The position numbers and the translations under genes are program-made. A stretch of DNA of 64,000 nt from Prochlorococcus marinus str. MIT 0919 (lineage in GTDB: Bacteria; Cyanobacteriota; Cyanobacteriia; PCC-6307; Cyanobiaceae): the NCBI RefSeq assembly GCF_027359375.1, contig NZ_CP114779.1, positions 930,001-994,000 on the forward strand. The letters are read 5' to 3'. The notes beneath the pieces were generated by a model. It worked only from the letters and a program-made list of their open reading frames with translations. It was not told the DNA's origin and did no database searches. This document shows positions 22,048-31,076 of this stretch, piece after piece; the stretch's first letter is position 1, and the number at the start of each line of letters is the position of its first letter.

Positions 22048-24729
22048 TTGACGACTGTCTCTACAAGTAAGTGCGAAAAATCATCTCGACTTGAACCAAT
22101 TGACTTTCAGAGACTTTTGGATCCAAATATTCATAAGCCTGCACAATATATGGGACATGAGCTTGGGGTGAAAACAAAAGATTGGAAGTCAAACAATATT
22201 CGTTGGGTATTAAGTTATCCCGAGCTTTATGAAGTAGGCGCCAGCAATTTAGGTCATATCATCCTTTATTCAATATTAAACAATATTCCAGGGCAACTTT
22301 GTGATAGAGCATATTTACCCGAAGTTGATTTCGCTCAAAGACTGAGAGAAAGAGAAGTTCCTTTATTTGCAGTCGAATCTCGCATCCCCATTAAGGAATT
22401 TAATGTGCTTGGTTTTAGTCTTAGTTATGAACTAGGAGCAACCAATATTTTAGAGATGCTTGATCTTGCTGGTATACCTATTTATGCAAAGAATCGATCT
22501 AACCTTGCCTTTAGTGAAATTAATTCCCACCCATTAGTTTTCGCAGGAGGTCCTACAGCAACAAGCAATCCTGAACCTTATGCAGAATTTTTTGATTTTT
22601 TTGCACTAGGTGATGGAGAAGAGCTTTTACCTGAGATTGGATTGGTTTTATCAGAATGCAAGAAATCAAATCTTCAGCGTTCAGAATCACTAATTTTACT
22701 CTCTGAGTTAAAAGGAGTCTATGTACCCGCTTTATACAAACTCAAAGAAAATTCCAATTTAGTTGAACCAATACATTCATCTACGCCGCAAAAAATAAAG
22801 CGACGTGTATCAAAACCAATTCCTCATTATGGGATGGGATTGGTGCCAAATATTGAAACAGTGCATGACAGACTAACAATCGAAATTAGAAGAGGCTGTA
22901 CGCGTGGATGCCGTTTCTGTCAACCTGGAATGCTAACAAGGCCTGCAAGAGATGTTGAACCGACTGAAGTAATAAATGCTGTAGAAGAAGGGATGAAAAA
23001 AACTGGCTACAGCGACTTTTCTCTTTTATCTCTTAGCTGCAGCGACTATCTATCATTACCTGCAGTGGGTGTTGAACTGAAAAATCGTCTTGCTGATAGA
23101 AATGTCACCTTGCAATTGCCTAGTCAAAGAGTAGATAGATTTGATGACAACATCGCCCATATTCTCGGAGGAAACCGTAAAGCAGGACTTACTTTTGCGC
23201 CAGAAGCAGGGACTCAAAGACTCAGGGATATAGTCAACAAAGGGCTAACAGATGAGGAGTTGCTTAATGGAATTCGTGAAGCAATGCGAAATGGTTACAA
23301 GAAGATCAAGCTTTATTTCATGATTGGGTTGCCAGGGGAAACGGATTTTGATGTTATTGGCATTGCAAAAACTTGCGAATCTCTTCAAAACAAATGCAAA
23401 GACCTTGGACATTTGAATTTGAAAATAACAATTAGCAATTTCACTCCTAAACCGCATACTCCTTTCCAATGGCATAGTGTTTCAACAGTTGAGTTCCATA
23501 GAAGACAAAAACTTTTAAAAGAAGCATTTTTCTCACTTCGAGGTATAAAAATAAATTTCACTGATATAAGAATTTCTTCTATTGAAGATTTTCTTGGCCG
23601 GGGAAATAGAAGATTAGCGCCTGTTATAGAGGAAGCCTGGAAAGCCGGAGCTGGAATGGATGCATGGTTTGAATCGCAAGAGCGCGCATATCAAGCATGG
23701 TCACATGCAATTAAGAATGCAGGACTTGATAAGCATTTTAGAAATCTTGAAATGGGTAATTGGAATGAAGCAAAAACATTTAAGAAGGAAGAATTAATCG
23801 ATTTCTGCTCACAATCTCTACCTTGGGACCACATTGATACTGGAGTAGAGAAAACATGGCTTATGCAAGATTTACAATTAGCATTAAAAGAAATTGTAGT
23901 AGATGATTGCTCATTTAATGCATGCAGCAGTTGCGGAGTATGTGGTTCTGAGTTAGGCCATAATCAAATCGCAAAGCCCCCTGAAATTCCCTTACAGAAA
24001 AAAAGTCAAGAAACTAAATCAGAAAAGAATTGTCGGATAAGACTAAAATTTACAAAAACGAACCCTATGCATCTTATAAGCCATTTAGATCTATTGAGAT
24101 TATTAGAAAGAGCATTAAGAAGAAGTCAACTCCCTGTTAGCTATTCCCAAGGTTTTCATCAACTTCCTAGATTGCAAGTTGCACTCGCACTTCCACTAGG
24201 GATAGAAGCTGAAGGTGAGTGGATGGATATTGATTTCCATGAAGATATTGAACCAAAAGTGATAAAGCAAGTAATGCAAAAGTTTCTGCCTATAGGAATC
24301 AATTTACTTAATGCAAATAAAATAACAATAAACAAAACTAGTCTTTCTCAGGAACTATCTGAAGCTATTTGGTCTTTTAATTTAAATTTAACTTCAGGAA
24401 GACAAATACCAATAGATAAATACCAAGAAGCTATAAATTATATTTCAAATAAGAATAGACTTGAATGGTGTGATCTTGATAAAAAAGGTAGAAAGCGTGC
24501 AAGGAATTTTAAGCCTGAATTAAAAGACCTTTTTATAAAGCAAAGTATCAATGAAAAAAATACATCTAATTCTCTAAACAAAATAAAACTGCAATTAAAT
24601 ACATTTATCAGTCCTCAAGGTACAAGCATCAAACCAAGCTATATAAAGCACTGGATAGAAGAATATTTAGAAGAGCCTTTAGAGATAACAGAACTGAAAA
24701 GGGATCAATTGGTCTTAAAAAGATGCTAA
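22048..24729 (+). CDS. TIGR03960-family radical SAM protein with C-terminal DUF2344 domain
   Basis: Two-part protein of 893 residues. The N-terminal ~600 residues hold a B12-binding-like fold and a radical SAM domain with iron-sulfur motif RRGCTRGCRFCQPG near residue 285, as in TIGR03960. A cysteine-rich segment (CSFNACSSCGVCG) follows. The last ~230 residues match DUF2344/TIGR03936 (FTKTNPMHLISHLDLLRLLERALRR). In many cyanobacteria this gene lies immediately before rne, as here, and a role in RNA metabolism has been suggested only from that context. It starts with TTG. I do not know its substrate. Confidence 0.88.
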   Translation: MTTVSTSKCEKSSRLEPIDFQRLLDPNIHKPAQYMGHELGVKTKDWKSNNIRWVLSYPELYEVGASNLGHIILYSILNNIPGQLCDRAYLPEVDFAQRLREREVPLFAVESRIPIKEFNVLGFSLSYELGATNILEMLDLAGIPIYAKNRSNLAFSEINSHPLVFAGGPTATSNPEPYAEFFDFFALGDGEELLPEIGLVLSECKKSNLQRSESLILLSELKGVYVPALYKLKENSNLVEPIHSSTPQKIKRRVSKPIPHYGMGLVPNIETVHDRLTIEIRRGCTRGCRFCQPGMLTRPARDVEPTEVINAVEEGMKKTGYSDFSLLSLSCSDYLSLPAVGVELKNRLADRNVTLQLPSQRVDRFDDNIAHILGGNRKAGLTFAPEAGTQRLRDIVNKGLTDEELLNGIREAMRNGYKKIKLYFMIGLPGETDFDVIGIAKTCESLQNKCKDLGHLNLKITISNFTPKPHTPFQWHSVSTVEFHRRQKLLKEAFFSLRGIKINFTDIRISSIEDFLGRGNRRLAPVIEEAWKAGAGMDAWFESQERAYQAWSHAIKNAGLDKHFRNLEMGNWNEAKTFKKEELIDFCSQSLPWDHIDTGVEKTWLMQDLQLALKEIVVDDCSFNACSSCGVCGSELGHNQIAKPPEIPLQKKSQETKSEKNCRIRLKFTKTNPMHLISHLDLLRLLERALRRSQLPVSYSQGFHQLPRLQVALALPLGIEAEGEWMDIDFHEDIEPKVIKQVMQKFLPIGINLLNANKITINKTSLSQELSEAIWSFNLNLTSGRQIPIDKYQEAINYISNKNRLEWCDLDKKGRKRARNFKPELKDLFIKQSINEKNTSNSLNKIKLQLNTFISPQGTSIKPSYIKHWIEEYLEEPLEITELKRDQLVLKRC

Positions 24730-24975
24730 AATAATAAAAGGGTTAGTAAAAGGCTCCTCCTGAGCTTACAACCTTAGTTTTTAGGAAGGAAGTTGTAGTT
24801 CTCTCCTTATTGAGCCTGGTTACTTTAACCAGGCAGACTCTCGAGCAAAGTCTCAGTTAAGAGGTTCTTTCTATTTCTTCCAAAGATCTTTGGTCATTAT
24901 TTTTATCTAGCTCATCGCTGCAATACTGCAAGTTTTGAAAGAACTTAGCTAAGCAGAATTATCACTTTTGATTAA
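24730..24975 (+). promoter_or_regulatory. rne 5' leader with several stem-loops
   Basis: This 246-bp gap contains GCTC/GAGC (24753-24756/24762-24765), ACAAC/GTTGT (24768-24772/24792-24796), a perfect nine-bp hairpin GCCTGGTTA-CTT-TAACCAGGC (24814-24834), AGACT/AGTCT (24835-24839/24849-24853), a perfect 14-bp palindrome CCAAAGATCTTTGG (24880-24893) and CTTAGCTAAG (24944-24953). No coding frame is convincing. RNase E is known to control its own mRNA through the leader in several bacteria, including cyanobacteria, so this is a likely site of autoregulation. Confidence 0.65.
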
Positions 24976-26916
24976 ATGCCGCAGAAAGTTGTCATCGCAG
25001 AGCAACTGCGCATAGCAGCCTTGCTTACCGATGAGCGAGTAGACGAGTTAATCGTCGCCCAAGGTCGCTACCAAATTGGCGACGTATACCTAGGAACAAT
25101 AGAAAATGTCCTGCCTGGTATAGATGCAGCATTTGTAAATATTGGCGCAAGTGAAAAAAATGGCTTTATACATGTAACAGATTTAGGTCCATTAAAGAAA
25201 AAAAAGAATGCTGCAGGCATTACTGAATTATTAGAGCCACGACAAAAGGTTCTAGTACAAGTAATGAAAGAACCAACGGGTACTAAAGGGCCAAGACTGA
25301 CAGGAAATCTTGCTTTACCTGGAAGATATCTTGTCCTGCAACCCAATGGGCAAGGGGTGAATATTTCTCGTCGAATTAACTCTGAAAATGAACGAAACCG
25401 GCTAAGAGCTTTAGGTGTCTTAGTTAAGCCTCCAGGAACAGGCCTGCTAATGCGTTCAGAAGCAGATGGTGTAAACGAAGAGTTATTAATTACAGATCTA
25501 GAGAATCTTTTAAAGCAATGGGAATCAATACAACAAGCGGCAGAAAATTCCTCTCCACCTATACTTCTAAATAGAGAAGAAGACTTTGTAAATAGAATAC
25601 TTAGAGACCACTCTAGTCCTGAGCTTTCCAAGATTATTGTAGAAACTTCTAAAGCAGTCGAACGAGCTAAAAATTTCCTAGGTTCTCATACAAATGTAAT
25701 TGTTGAATGTCATGATCAACCCATAGACCTGCTAGAGCATTATAAAATAAATGCCGCTATTTTTAATGCTCTAAAGCCAAGAGTAGATCTCCCTTCAGGT
25801 GGATATATAATAATTGAACCTACAGAAGCTCTAACAGTTATAGATGTCAACTCGGGTTCATTTACAAGCTCTGCCAATTCAAGAGAAACAGTACTTTGGA
25901 CAAATTGTGAAGCAGCTATCGAAATAGCAAGACAACTAAAATTAAGAAATATTGGAGGAGTCATTATTATAGATTTTATTGATATGGATTCCAGAAGAGA
26001 TCAACTTCAATTATTAGAGTATTTTTCATCAGCAATTAAAGATGATAAATCTAGGCCCCAAATAGCACAGCTCACTGAGCTTGGATTAGTTGAACTAACA
26101 AGAAAAAGACAAGGGCAAAATATCTATGAGTTATTTAGCAAGCCATGTTCTAATTGCAATGGGTTGGGACATACTCCTGAAATACCTATCAAAGAAGAAA
26201 TACAGCCTTTGGCTTCTATTGGAGGTTTAATACAAAAAGAAGAATCATCTAAAAAATTTCAGCCTTTGAAAGAAGTTAGCAAGGGTAAGAATATTGAGTC
26301 TGCCCAAATTAATGACGCTATAAGTTCTCAAAATAATTCAGAAGTTAATAATCAAGAAAATGAATTAGAGCAAAATTCTATAAAGCAAGAGCCAGATCTA
26401 ATTGCAATTAAAATGAGTCAAGATGAAGAATATGTATTTAGTTCTTTAGGAATAAATCCTACATTATTATTAGATAAAGATCCAGAAAATGAAAATTTAT
26501 TAGTTCATATAGTTAGGCCTGGAGAAGATGAGAAAATCATCCTTGACGAAGCCAAGCAAAGAATTACTTCTATTGGTAATAAACGAAAAAAGAAATCTAA
26601 AAATGTAGTTAATAGAGCATCCAATAAATCTAACTTAGAAACCCTAGAATCAAGCAATAAGGAAACGGATAATAATTCTACTTTTGCGACAGAAGAACCG
26701 TCAAATGAAAAGCTAATGCATAAAGAAGATACTATTCAGAAAGAAGTTATTGAGCAAGAAGGTATTGAGCAAGATGCTGCTAAAAAAGAAGCTATTGAAA
26801 AAAAAGATGTAACTCAAAAAGAAAACTCAAGAGAATTAGAAGATCCTGTTCAAAAAGAAGCTGAAGCTGAAGCTGAAGATCCCCGAAGACGCAGAAGAAG
26901 GTCTTCAGCAACGTAA
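24976..26916 (+). CDS. rne: Ribonuclease E/G
   Basis: Main mRNA-decay endonuclease. It has 646 residues. The N-terminal S1 domain begins near GDVYLGTIENVLPGIDAAFVNIG; the catalytic DNase I-like domain carries VIDVNSGSF and the metal-site segment GGVIIIDFIDM, and the zinc link is CSNCNGLGH. After about residue 400 comes a low-complexity, charged tail with degenerate KEAIE-like repeats. It ends in DPRRRRRRSSAT, containing the arginine-rich nonapeptide that cyanobacterial RNase E uses to bind polynucleotide phosphorylase. The start ATG follows a 246-bp structured leader; rnhB begins 10 bp after the stop. Confidence 0.96.
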   Translation: MPQKVVIAEQLRIAALLTDERVDELIVAQGRYQIGDVYLGTIENVLPGIDAAFVNIGASEKNGFIHVTDLGPLKKKKNAAGITELLEPRQKVLVQVMKEPTGTKGPRLTGNLALPGRYLVLQPNGQGVNISRRINSENERNRLRALGVLVKPPGTGLLMRSEADGVNEELLITDLENLLKQWESIQQAAENSSPPILLNREEDFVNRILRDHSSPELSKIIVETSKAVERAKNFLGSHTNVIVECHDQPIDLLEHYKINAAIFNALKPRVDLPSGGYIIIEPTEALTVIDVNSGSFTSSANSRETVLWTNCEAAIEIARQLKLRNIGGVIIIDFIDMDSRRDQLQLLEYFSSAIKDDKSRPQIAQLTELGLVELTRKRQGQNIYELFSKPCSNCNGLGHTPEIPIKEEIQPLASIGGLIQKEESSKKFQPLKEVSKGKNIESAQINDAISSQNNSEVNNQENELEQNSIKQEPDLIAIKMSQDEEYVFSSLGINPTLLLDKDPENENLLVHIVRPGEDEKIILDEAKQRITSIGNKRKKKSKNVVNRASNKSNLETLESSNKETDNNSTFATEEPSNEKLMHKEDTIQKEVIEQEGIEQDAAKKEAIEKKDVTQKENSRELEDPVQKEAEAEAEDPRRRRRRSSAT

Positions 26917-26925
26917 TGCATAATT

Positions 26926-27513
26926 TTGGATAAAGAAAGGCAAAAAGTTATAGCTGGCATAGATGAGGTTGGCAAAGGATGTCTATTTGGTCCAGTTTTT
27001 GCTTCTGCTGTTGTATTAAAAAGTTCAACAGAACAAGAATTGCTAAATGCGGGACTAAAAGATAGCAAGAAGCTATCAAGTAAAAAAAGAGGCCTGCTAG
27101 TTCCTTTGATTAAAAGCCTTTCGGCAAGTTGGGCAATTGGTCAGGCATCCGCAAGAGAAATAGACCTCTACGGAATTCGGCGCGCAACAGAGAAAGCAAT
27201 GCTTAGAGCAATCGATGGTTTACTGATGACGCCAGAGCTTCTATTGGTAGACGGACCATTACCTATTCGCTTATGGGCAGGCCAACAAATCAACTTAATT
27301 AGAGGTGAAAGCAAGTCACCTTCGATCGCGGCTGCAAGCGTTTTAGCCAAAGAAGCTAGAGATGTTTTAATTAAACGTTTAGCAATAAAAATTCCTAAAT
27401 ATAGCCTTGAAACAAATATGGGGTACGGCACTAAGGACCATAGAAAAGCTTTAAGAGAACTTGGGACTACAGATCTTCATAGAAAATCTTTTCTCAGCAG
27501 AATTATCTCGTAA
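26926..27513 (+). CDS. rnhB: Ribonuclease HII
   Basis: Cleaves RNA in RNA-DNA hybrids and removes single ribonucleotides from DNA. It has 195 residues opening with TTG ([18 protein letters not shown]). The active-site D-E pair is in GIDEVGKG, followed by [19 protein letters not shown] and the later [14 protein letters not shown]. It lies 10 bp after rne and is probably cotranscribed; an rne-rnhB pair is common in cyanobacteria. Its 3' end approaches a convergent DUF1997 gene. Confidence 0.95.
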   Translation: MDKERQKVIAGIDEVGKGCLFGPVFASAVVLKSSTEQELLNAGLKDSKKLSSKKRGLLVPLIKSLSASWAIGQASAREIDLYGIRRATEKAMLRAIDGLLMTPELLLVDGPLPIRLWAGQQINLIRGESKSPSIAAASVLAKEARDVLIKRLAIKIPKYSLETNMGYGTKDHRKALRELGTTDLHRKSFLSRIIS

Positions 27514-27539
27514 AAGAATATTTTGTATTGAACAAGGTG

Positions 27540-28073
27540 TTAATTTTCAGTGCACCAGAGTGCAAAATCTTGAACTAATTGCTGACCCACCCTTGCTTTT
27601 ATACCAAGTAAAATTCCGTTTAAAATAGATTGACCAGTTGATTCAAGGATTTTGGATGGAACAAATTTCAATAAAGGTGGTTGACTAACCGTGACACCTA
27701 AATGAGCAATCCCCTCCAAACCATTTGATGAGGCAGTAAGTGTCGCATCAAGCATTAATTCAAAATCATCAACCAAGCCCAATCCATCTAAGGTGCTATC
27801 AGTTGCACTCATCTGCAAAGTGTTTTCAGTATTAAGAACTGCTATAGAAACAATTGGATTAACTTCCAACTGAAAAACCTTAAAGCTTGTCACTGTATAG
27901 CGATAATTACCATCCCCTAAGGAAATAAGTTTTTTCGAATCAAGCATTGCACCTACAACTCTTTCCTGCTGTAGGAGATAATCAGGAAGTCGCTCTGAAT
28001 TGTTTTTTACTGGCAAATCTAATTTTTGCCGGGCATCGAAGGCCAGAGGCATAATTGGCAACTGACGCGACAT
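27540..28073 (-). CDS. DUF1997 family protein
   Basis: Uncharacterised protein of 177 residues from the ATG at 28071-28073 (MSRQLPIMPLAFDARQKLDL); the frame also has a TTG 13 codons upstream that would overlap pheA. It resembles DUF1997, a family restricted mostly to cyanobacteria and plants. No transmembrane segment or catalytic motif stands out. It is divergent from pheA with about 30 bp between starts, and convergent with rnhB. Confidence 0.75.
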   Translation of the reverse strand: MSRQLPIMPLAFDARQKLDLPVKNNSERLPDYLLQQERVVGAMLDSKKLISLGDGNYRYTVTSFKVFQLEVNPIVSIAVLNTENTLQMSATDSTLDGLGLVDDFELMLDATLTASSNGLEGIAHLGVTVSQPPLLKFVPSKILESTGQSILNGILLGIKARVGQQLVQDFALWCTEN

Positions 28074-28105
28074 GATCCTATCGACACTCGCACTTTTTTC
28101 AACTA

Positions 28106-28957
28106 ATGCCAACTAAAGTGGCCTATCTCGGACCAAAAGGGTCCTATGCAGAAAAAGCAGCTTTTGCGTTGGCAAAGCTAGAAAAACATGATGCTGCAAC
28201 GTTTTTACCTTGTTTAGGAATCAGATCAGTCATTGAAAATGTTGCAACAAAACATTGTGAAGCAGCAGTAGTCCCCATAGAGAATTCTGTAGAAGGCGGG
28301 GTTACAACCACTCTTGATGCACTATGGAATCACCCAAACTTGTTCATAAAAAGAGCCTTAGTAATTCCAATACGTCACGCTCTAATCAGCAATGGCTCTC
28401 TCAAAGAAATCTCCGAAGTACTATCTCATCCCCAAGCACTAGCCCAATGCAGTACTTGGCTAAGCACCAATCTTCCAGATGCATTGCAATTGCCTACTAG
28501 CTCGACCTCAGAAGCAGTGAGGATGGTCAAAGGAAGTAAATTTCGTGCAGCAATAGGTTCTTCAAAAGCTGCTAGCGAAATAGGAGGTCTTAATCAAGTT
28601 GCATATCCAATTAATGATGTACCAGGAAACTGTACAAGATTCGTTTTTTTACAAAATATAAAAAATGAAACGCAAGGAGCAGTAGCTAGCATTGCATTTT
28701 CATTGCATTCGAATACTCCAGGATCATTATTAAATGTTCTAAAGTGTATTGCAAATTTAGGATTAAATATGAGTCGGATAGAATCACGCCCTTCAAAAAG
28801 AGAACTAGGTGAATATATATTTTTTATCGATATTGAAATAGATAATACATCAAGAGATATCAATGAAAAACTTTGCAAGGCATTAAAACCTCTTTGTGAA
28901 AATATAATTAATTTCGGCTCATATGAAAGCACTGAATTGAATTTAGAATCAATTTAA
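28106..28957 (+). CDS. pheA: Prephenate dehydratase
   Basis: Converts prephenate to phenylpyruvate in phenylalanine synthesis. It has 283 residues: dehydratase domain from the N-terminus (VAYLGPKGSYAEKAAF, then the catalytic NCTRFVFL stretch), then a C-terminal ACT domain with SLLNVLKCIANLGLNMSRIESRP, where phenylalanine binds in the family. There is no chorismate mutase domain, as usual in cyanobacteria. Its end overlaps the convergent methyltransferase gene by four bp. Confidence 0.96.
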   Translation: MPTKVAYLGPKGSYAEKAAFALAKLEKHDAATFLPCLGIRSVIENVATKHCEAAVVPIENSVEGGVTTTLDALWNHPNLFIKRALVIPIRHALISNGSLKEISEVLSHPQALAQCSTWLSTNLPDALQLPTSSTSEAVRMVKGSKFRAAIGSSKAASEIGGLNQVAYPINDVPGNCTRFVFLQNIKNETQGAVASIAFSLHSNTPGSLLNVLKCIANLGLNMSRIESRPSKRELGEYIFFIDIEIDNTSRDINEKLCKALKPLCENIINFGSYESTELNLESI

Positions 28958-29877
28958 CCTCTTGTCCTAAATACTCCAAATCTCATCAACCCGGTCGAAA
29001 AAGCCCATTGCATCAATAGAATAGTTGGAACCTCTCTAAGGCCTTGGTATAGCGATTTAGGCCCTAGATCAAAAAACACTTTTGGTCTTCTAATACCCTC
29101 TAATATTGAATCTTTCCAAGAAGGAATTGTAAATTTAGTCCAATCTTCCACTTCTACCAAACCTGCAGAGAAAGAACTATTCGACAAATTTTCTTTAAAG
29201 CCTTCAATGGAAGAAAAATGAGGATGAGACCATTGATGTAGTAATTGTTCAAGAACCATTTTTTCCATAAATGCAAAACTATTACTACTTTCCTCTCTTC
29301 TATTCCAATCAGCTACCGCCAGTATGCCGCCCGGACGTAATACCCTAAGCATTTCGTCTGCATAAAGTTGCTTATCAGGCATATGAGGGCCAGCTTCTAC
29401 ACTCCAGATTCCGTCAAAACTCCCGTTGGAAAAATCAAGATTAAGAGCATCCATAACCTGGAAACTACACATCAAATCATTTGGGGTTAACTGTCTAGCT
29501 CTTTGAACTTGCGCATTACTGATAGTTATTCCCAAGACATCAAAATTGTAATCTCTCGCCAAGATCCTAGAACTTCCTCCTATCCCACACCCAACATCCA
29601 AAATCCTTGACCCTTTGGGCAACTGATCAAGTCCGCTCCACCTTACCAATTGATGAACAAATTCAACTTTGGCTTGCTGAAAAGAAGTTTGATGAGGTTT
29701 TTGATTGTAGTAGCCAAGATGTATATGATCACCCCAAAGTTTCTCTAAAAGTTGATCATTAGTCCAAGAATCATATGCTTTAGAAACACTTTCTTTTGAC
29801 TTATATTTTCTATTAGTTTTATTCCATAATAGGAATATTAAAAGAATTATTAATAATAAAAGAATCAAACTAAACAT
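28954..29877 (-). CDS. MPBQ/MSBQ-type quinone methyltransferase
   Basis: SAM-dependent methyltransferase of 307 residues from the ATG at 29875-29877 (TTG one codon upstream). It begins with one hydrophobic membrane helix (LILLLLIILLIFLLW), then WGDHIHLGYY, SAM motif I ILDVGCGIGGSSRIL and VWSVEAGPHMPDK-like residues. This layout closely matches Synechocystis Sll0418, which methylates 2-methyl-6-phytyl/solanesyl benzoquinone in tocopherol and plastoquinone synthesis. In Prochlorococcus the product is more likely plastoquinone or tocopherol; that is an inference. It is coupled to the upstream LON-domain gene by a TGATG overlap. Confidence 0.85.
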   Translation of the reverse strand: MFSLILLLLIILLIFLLWNKTNRKYKSKESVSKAYDSWTNDQLLEKLWGDHIHLGYYNQKPHQTSFQQAKVEFVHQLVRWSGLDQLPKGSRILDVGCGIGGSSRILARDYNFDVLGITISNAQVQRARQLTPNDLMCSFQVMDALNLDFSNGSFDGIWSVEAGPHMPDKQLYADEMLRVLRPGGILAVADWNRREESSNSFAFMEKMVLEQLLHQWSHPHFSSIEGFKENLSNSSFSAGLVEVEDWTKFTIPSWKDSILEGIRRPKVFFDLGPKSLYQGLREVPTILLMQWAFSTGLMRFGVFRTRG

Positions 29878-30542
29878 CAAGTACTGCTTGCCTCATCTGG
29901 GTTTTTCAAAGTATCTTTCAAAGCTGTTCGAGCAGCGAGTTGCTTTCGAGTTTGATCAAGCATCTCATACTCACGAAGAAGTCTTTTTGTAGTATCTTGA
30001 ATTTCTAATAAATGCTGTTGCTCATTAGCTACGGGGCCCCCCAAATGAGCAGCAATCCAAAATGATAGCTCTCTAGGGATATCAGGCAATTCTTCAGGCA
30101 AATTCCTTTCAGAGTCAGTTAACTTTCCAGTAAGGGAAACAACATCTCGTAAAGCAGTTAAAACTTTTTCGGAGAGAATTTTTAATTCATTTTCATTTTC
30201 TACGGGATAATCATCTATCCATGTAACTAAAGCTGTATAGAAAGGGGCTTTCCTTGTTATCTCTAAAACTCTAAACCTTTGCTGTCCCAAAGTAATAATG
30301 TTACTGCGACCATCTTCTGAAGTTTGATGTTTAATTATTTCCGCACAACAACCAACTTCAGCAAGCCTTTTTGTGTTTGGATCAAATCTAACCACTCCGA
30401 AACGGCTATCGGCCTCTAGGACGCTCTTAAGCATCATTCTGTATCTTGACTCAAAAATATGTAATGGAAGGAACTCCTGAGGGAATAAAACAACCTCAGG
30501 GAGAGGGAATAACGGTAACTCCCTGACTGCAAGATCTGCCAC
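29877..30542 (-). CDS. LON peptidase N-terminal-domain protein
   Basis: Protein of 221 residues consisting only of the LON substrate-binding (PUA-like) domain, with no ATPase or protease domain. The domain signature is LPLFPLPEVVLFPQEFLPLHIFESRYRMM near the N-terminus (written here in two parts: LPLFPLPEVVLFPQE and FLPLHIFESRYRMM). It starts with GTG, and its stop overlaps the methyltransferase start (TGATG). Such stand-alone LON-domain proteins are widespread in cyanobacteria; function unknown, possibly substrate or cofactor binding. Confidence 0.88.
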   Translation of the reverse strand: MADLAVRELPLFPLPEVVLFPQEFLPLHIFESRYRMMLKSVLEADSRFGVVRFDPNTKRLAEVGCCAEIIKHQTSEDGRSNIITLGQQRFRVLEITRKAPFYTALVTWIDDYPVENENELKILSEKVLTALRDVVSLTGKLTDSERNLPEELPDIPRELSFWIAAHLGGPVANEQQHLLEIQDTTKRLLREYEMLDQTRKQLAARTALKDTLKNPDEASST

Positions 30543-30602
30543 AGGTAACCTCTCTACTGTAATAATCCTAATAAAATGTTCGGGATATTGAGGTTTTGCA
30601 AT

Positions 30603-30923
30603 TTAGAGCTTAACTTCAATGTCTACACCACTAGGCAAATCAAGCTTCATCAAAGCATCTATTGTTTTGGCTGAAGGGTTATAGATATCAATAATCCTTC
30701 TATGAGTTCTTGTTTCAAAATGCTCTCTGGAATCCTTATCAACATGAGGGGACCTAAGAACACAATAAATTTTTCTCTTGGTTGGCAATGGGATAGGACC
30801 AATAGCAGTAGCAGCAGTATTATCTGCGGTCTCAATAATTTTTTCACAAGAAAGATCAAGCATACGCCTATCAAAAGCTTTAAGGCGGATTCTTATCTTC
30901 TGCTGTGCAATAGCCGTTGACAT
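30603..30923 (-). CDS. rpsJ: 30S ribosomal protein S10
   Basis: Ribosomal protein S10 (also NusE in transcription antitermination), 106 residues with family stretches [46 protein letters not shown] (shortened: [10 protein letters not shown] and [13 protein letters not shown]) and the C-terminal [12 protein letters not shown]. It lies 153 bp downstream of tuf, completing the str cluster; two perfect hairpins fill that gap. The rest of the S10 cluster is not next to it. Confidence 0.97.
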   Translation of the reverse strand: MSTAIAQQKIRIRLKAFDRRMLDLSCEKIIETADNTAATAIGPIPLPTKRKIYCVLRSPHVDKDSREHFETRTHRRIIDIYNPSAKTIDALMKLDLPSGVDIEVKL

Positions 30924-30988
30924 AAGGTTTCCTGCGAGCTTGCTCTATAAGAAGCAATAAAAGTTGATTTTCAAGGTTCAGAAAGAAC

Positions 30989-31013
30989 TTTAAGAAGAAC
31001 TGGACTTCTTAAA
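30989..31013 (-). promoter_or_regulatory. Nine-bp perfect hairpin between tuf and rpsJ
   Basis: TTTAAGAAG (30989-30997) pairs perfectly with CTTCTTAAA (31005-31013) around a seven-base loop. It has no T run on the tuf-rpsJ sense strand, so it does not look like a simple terminator. It may be a processing or stability element. Confidence 0.5.
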
Positions 31014-31030
31014 TGACCAGCTTTCTAACT

Positions 31031-31069
31031 CTAAATGATTGCCAGGCAAAAAACCTAGCAATCATTTAG
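31031..31069 (-). promoter_or_regulatory. Twelve-bp perfect hairpin just after tuf
   Basis: CTAAATGATTGC (31031-31042) pairs perfectly with GCAATCATTTAG (31058-31069); a further three bp (AGG/CCT) can form inside after one mismatch. It starts eight bases after the tuf stop codon in the direction of transcription. The loop on the sense strand is T-rich but no T run follows the stem. It may be an attenuator, or a 3' stability element of tuf mRNA. Confidence 0.6.
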
Positions 31070-31076
31070 CAAAAGA

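Noticed and set aside
25068-25631. 187-residue minus-strand frame inside rne
   Set aside because: Antisense shadow of conserved rne; serine/phenylalanine-rich and without recognisable domains.
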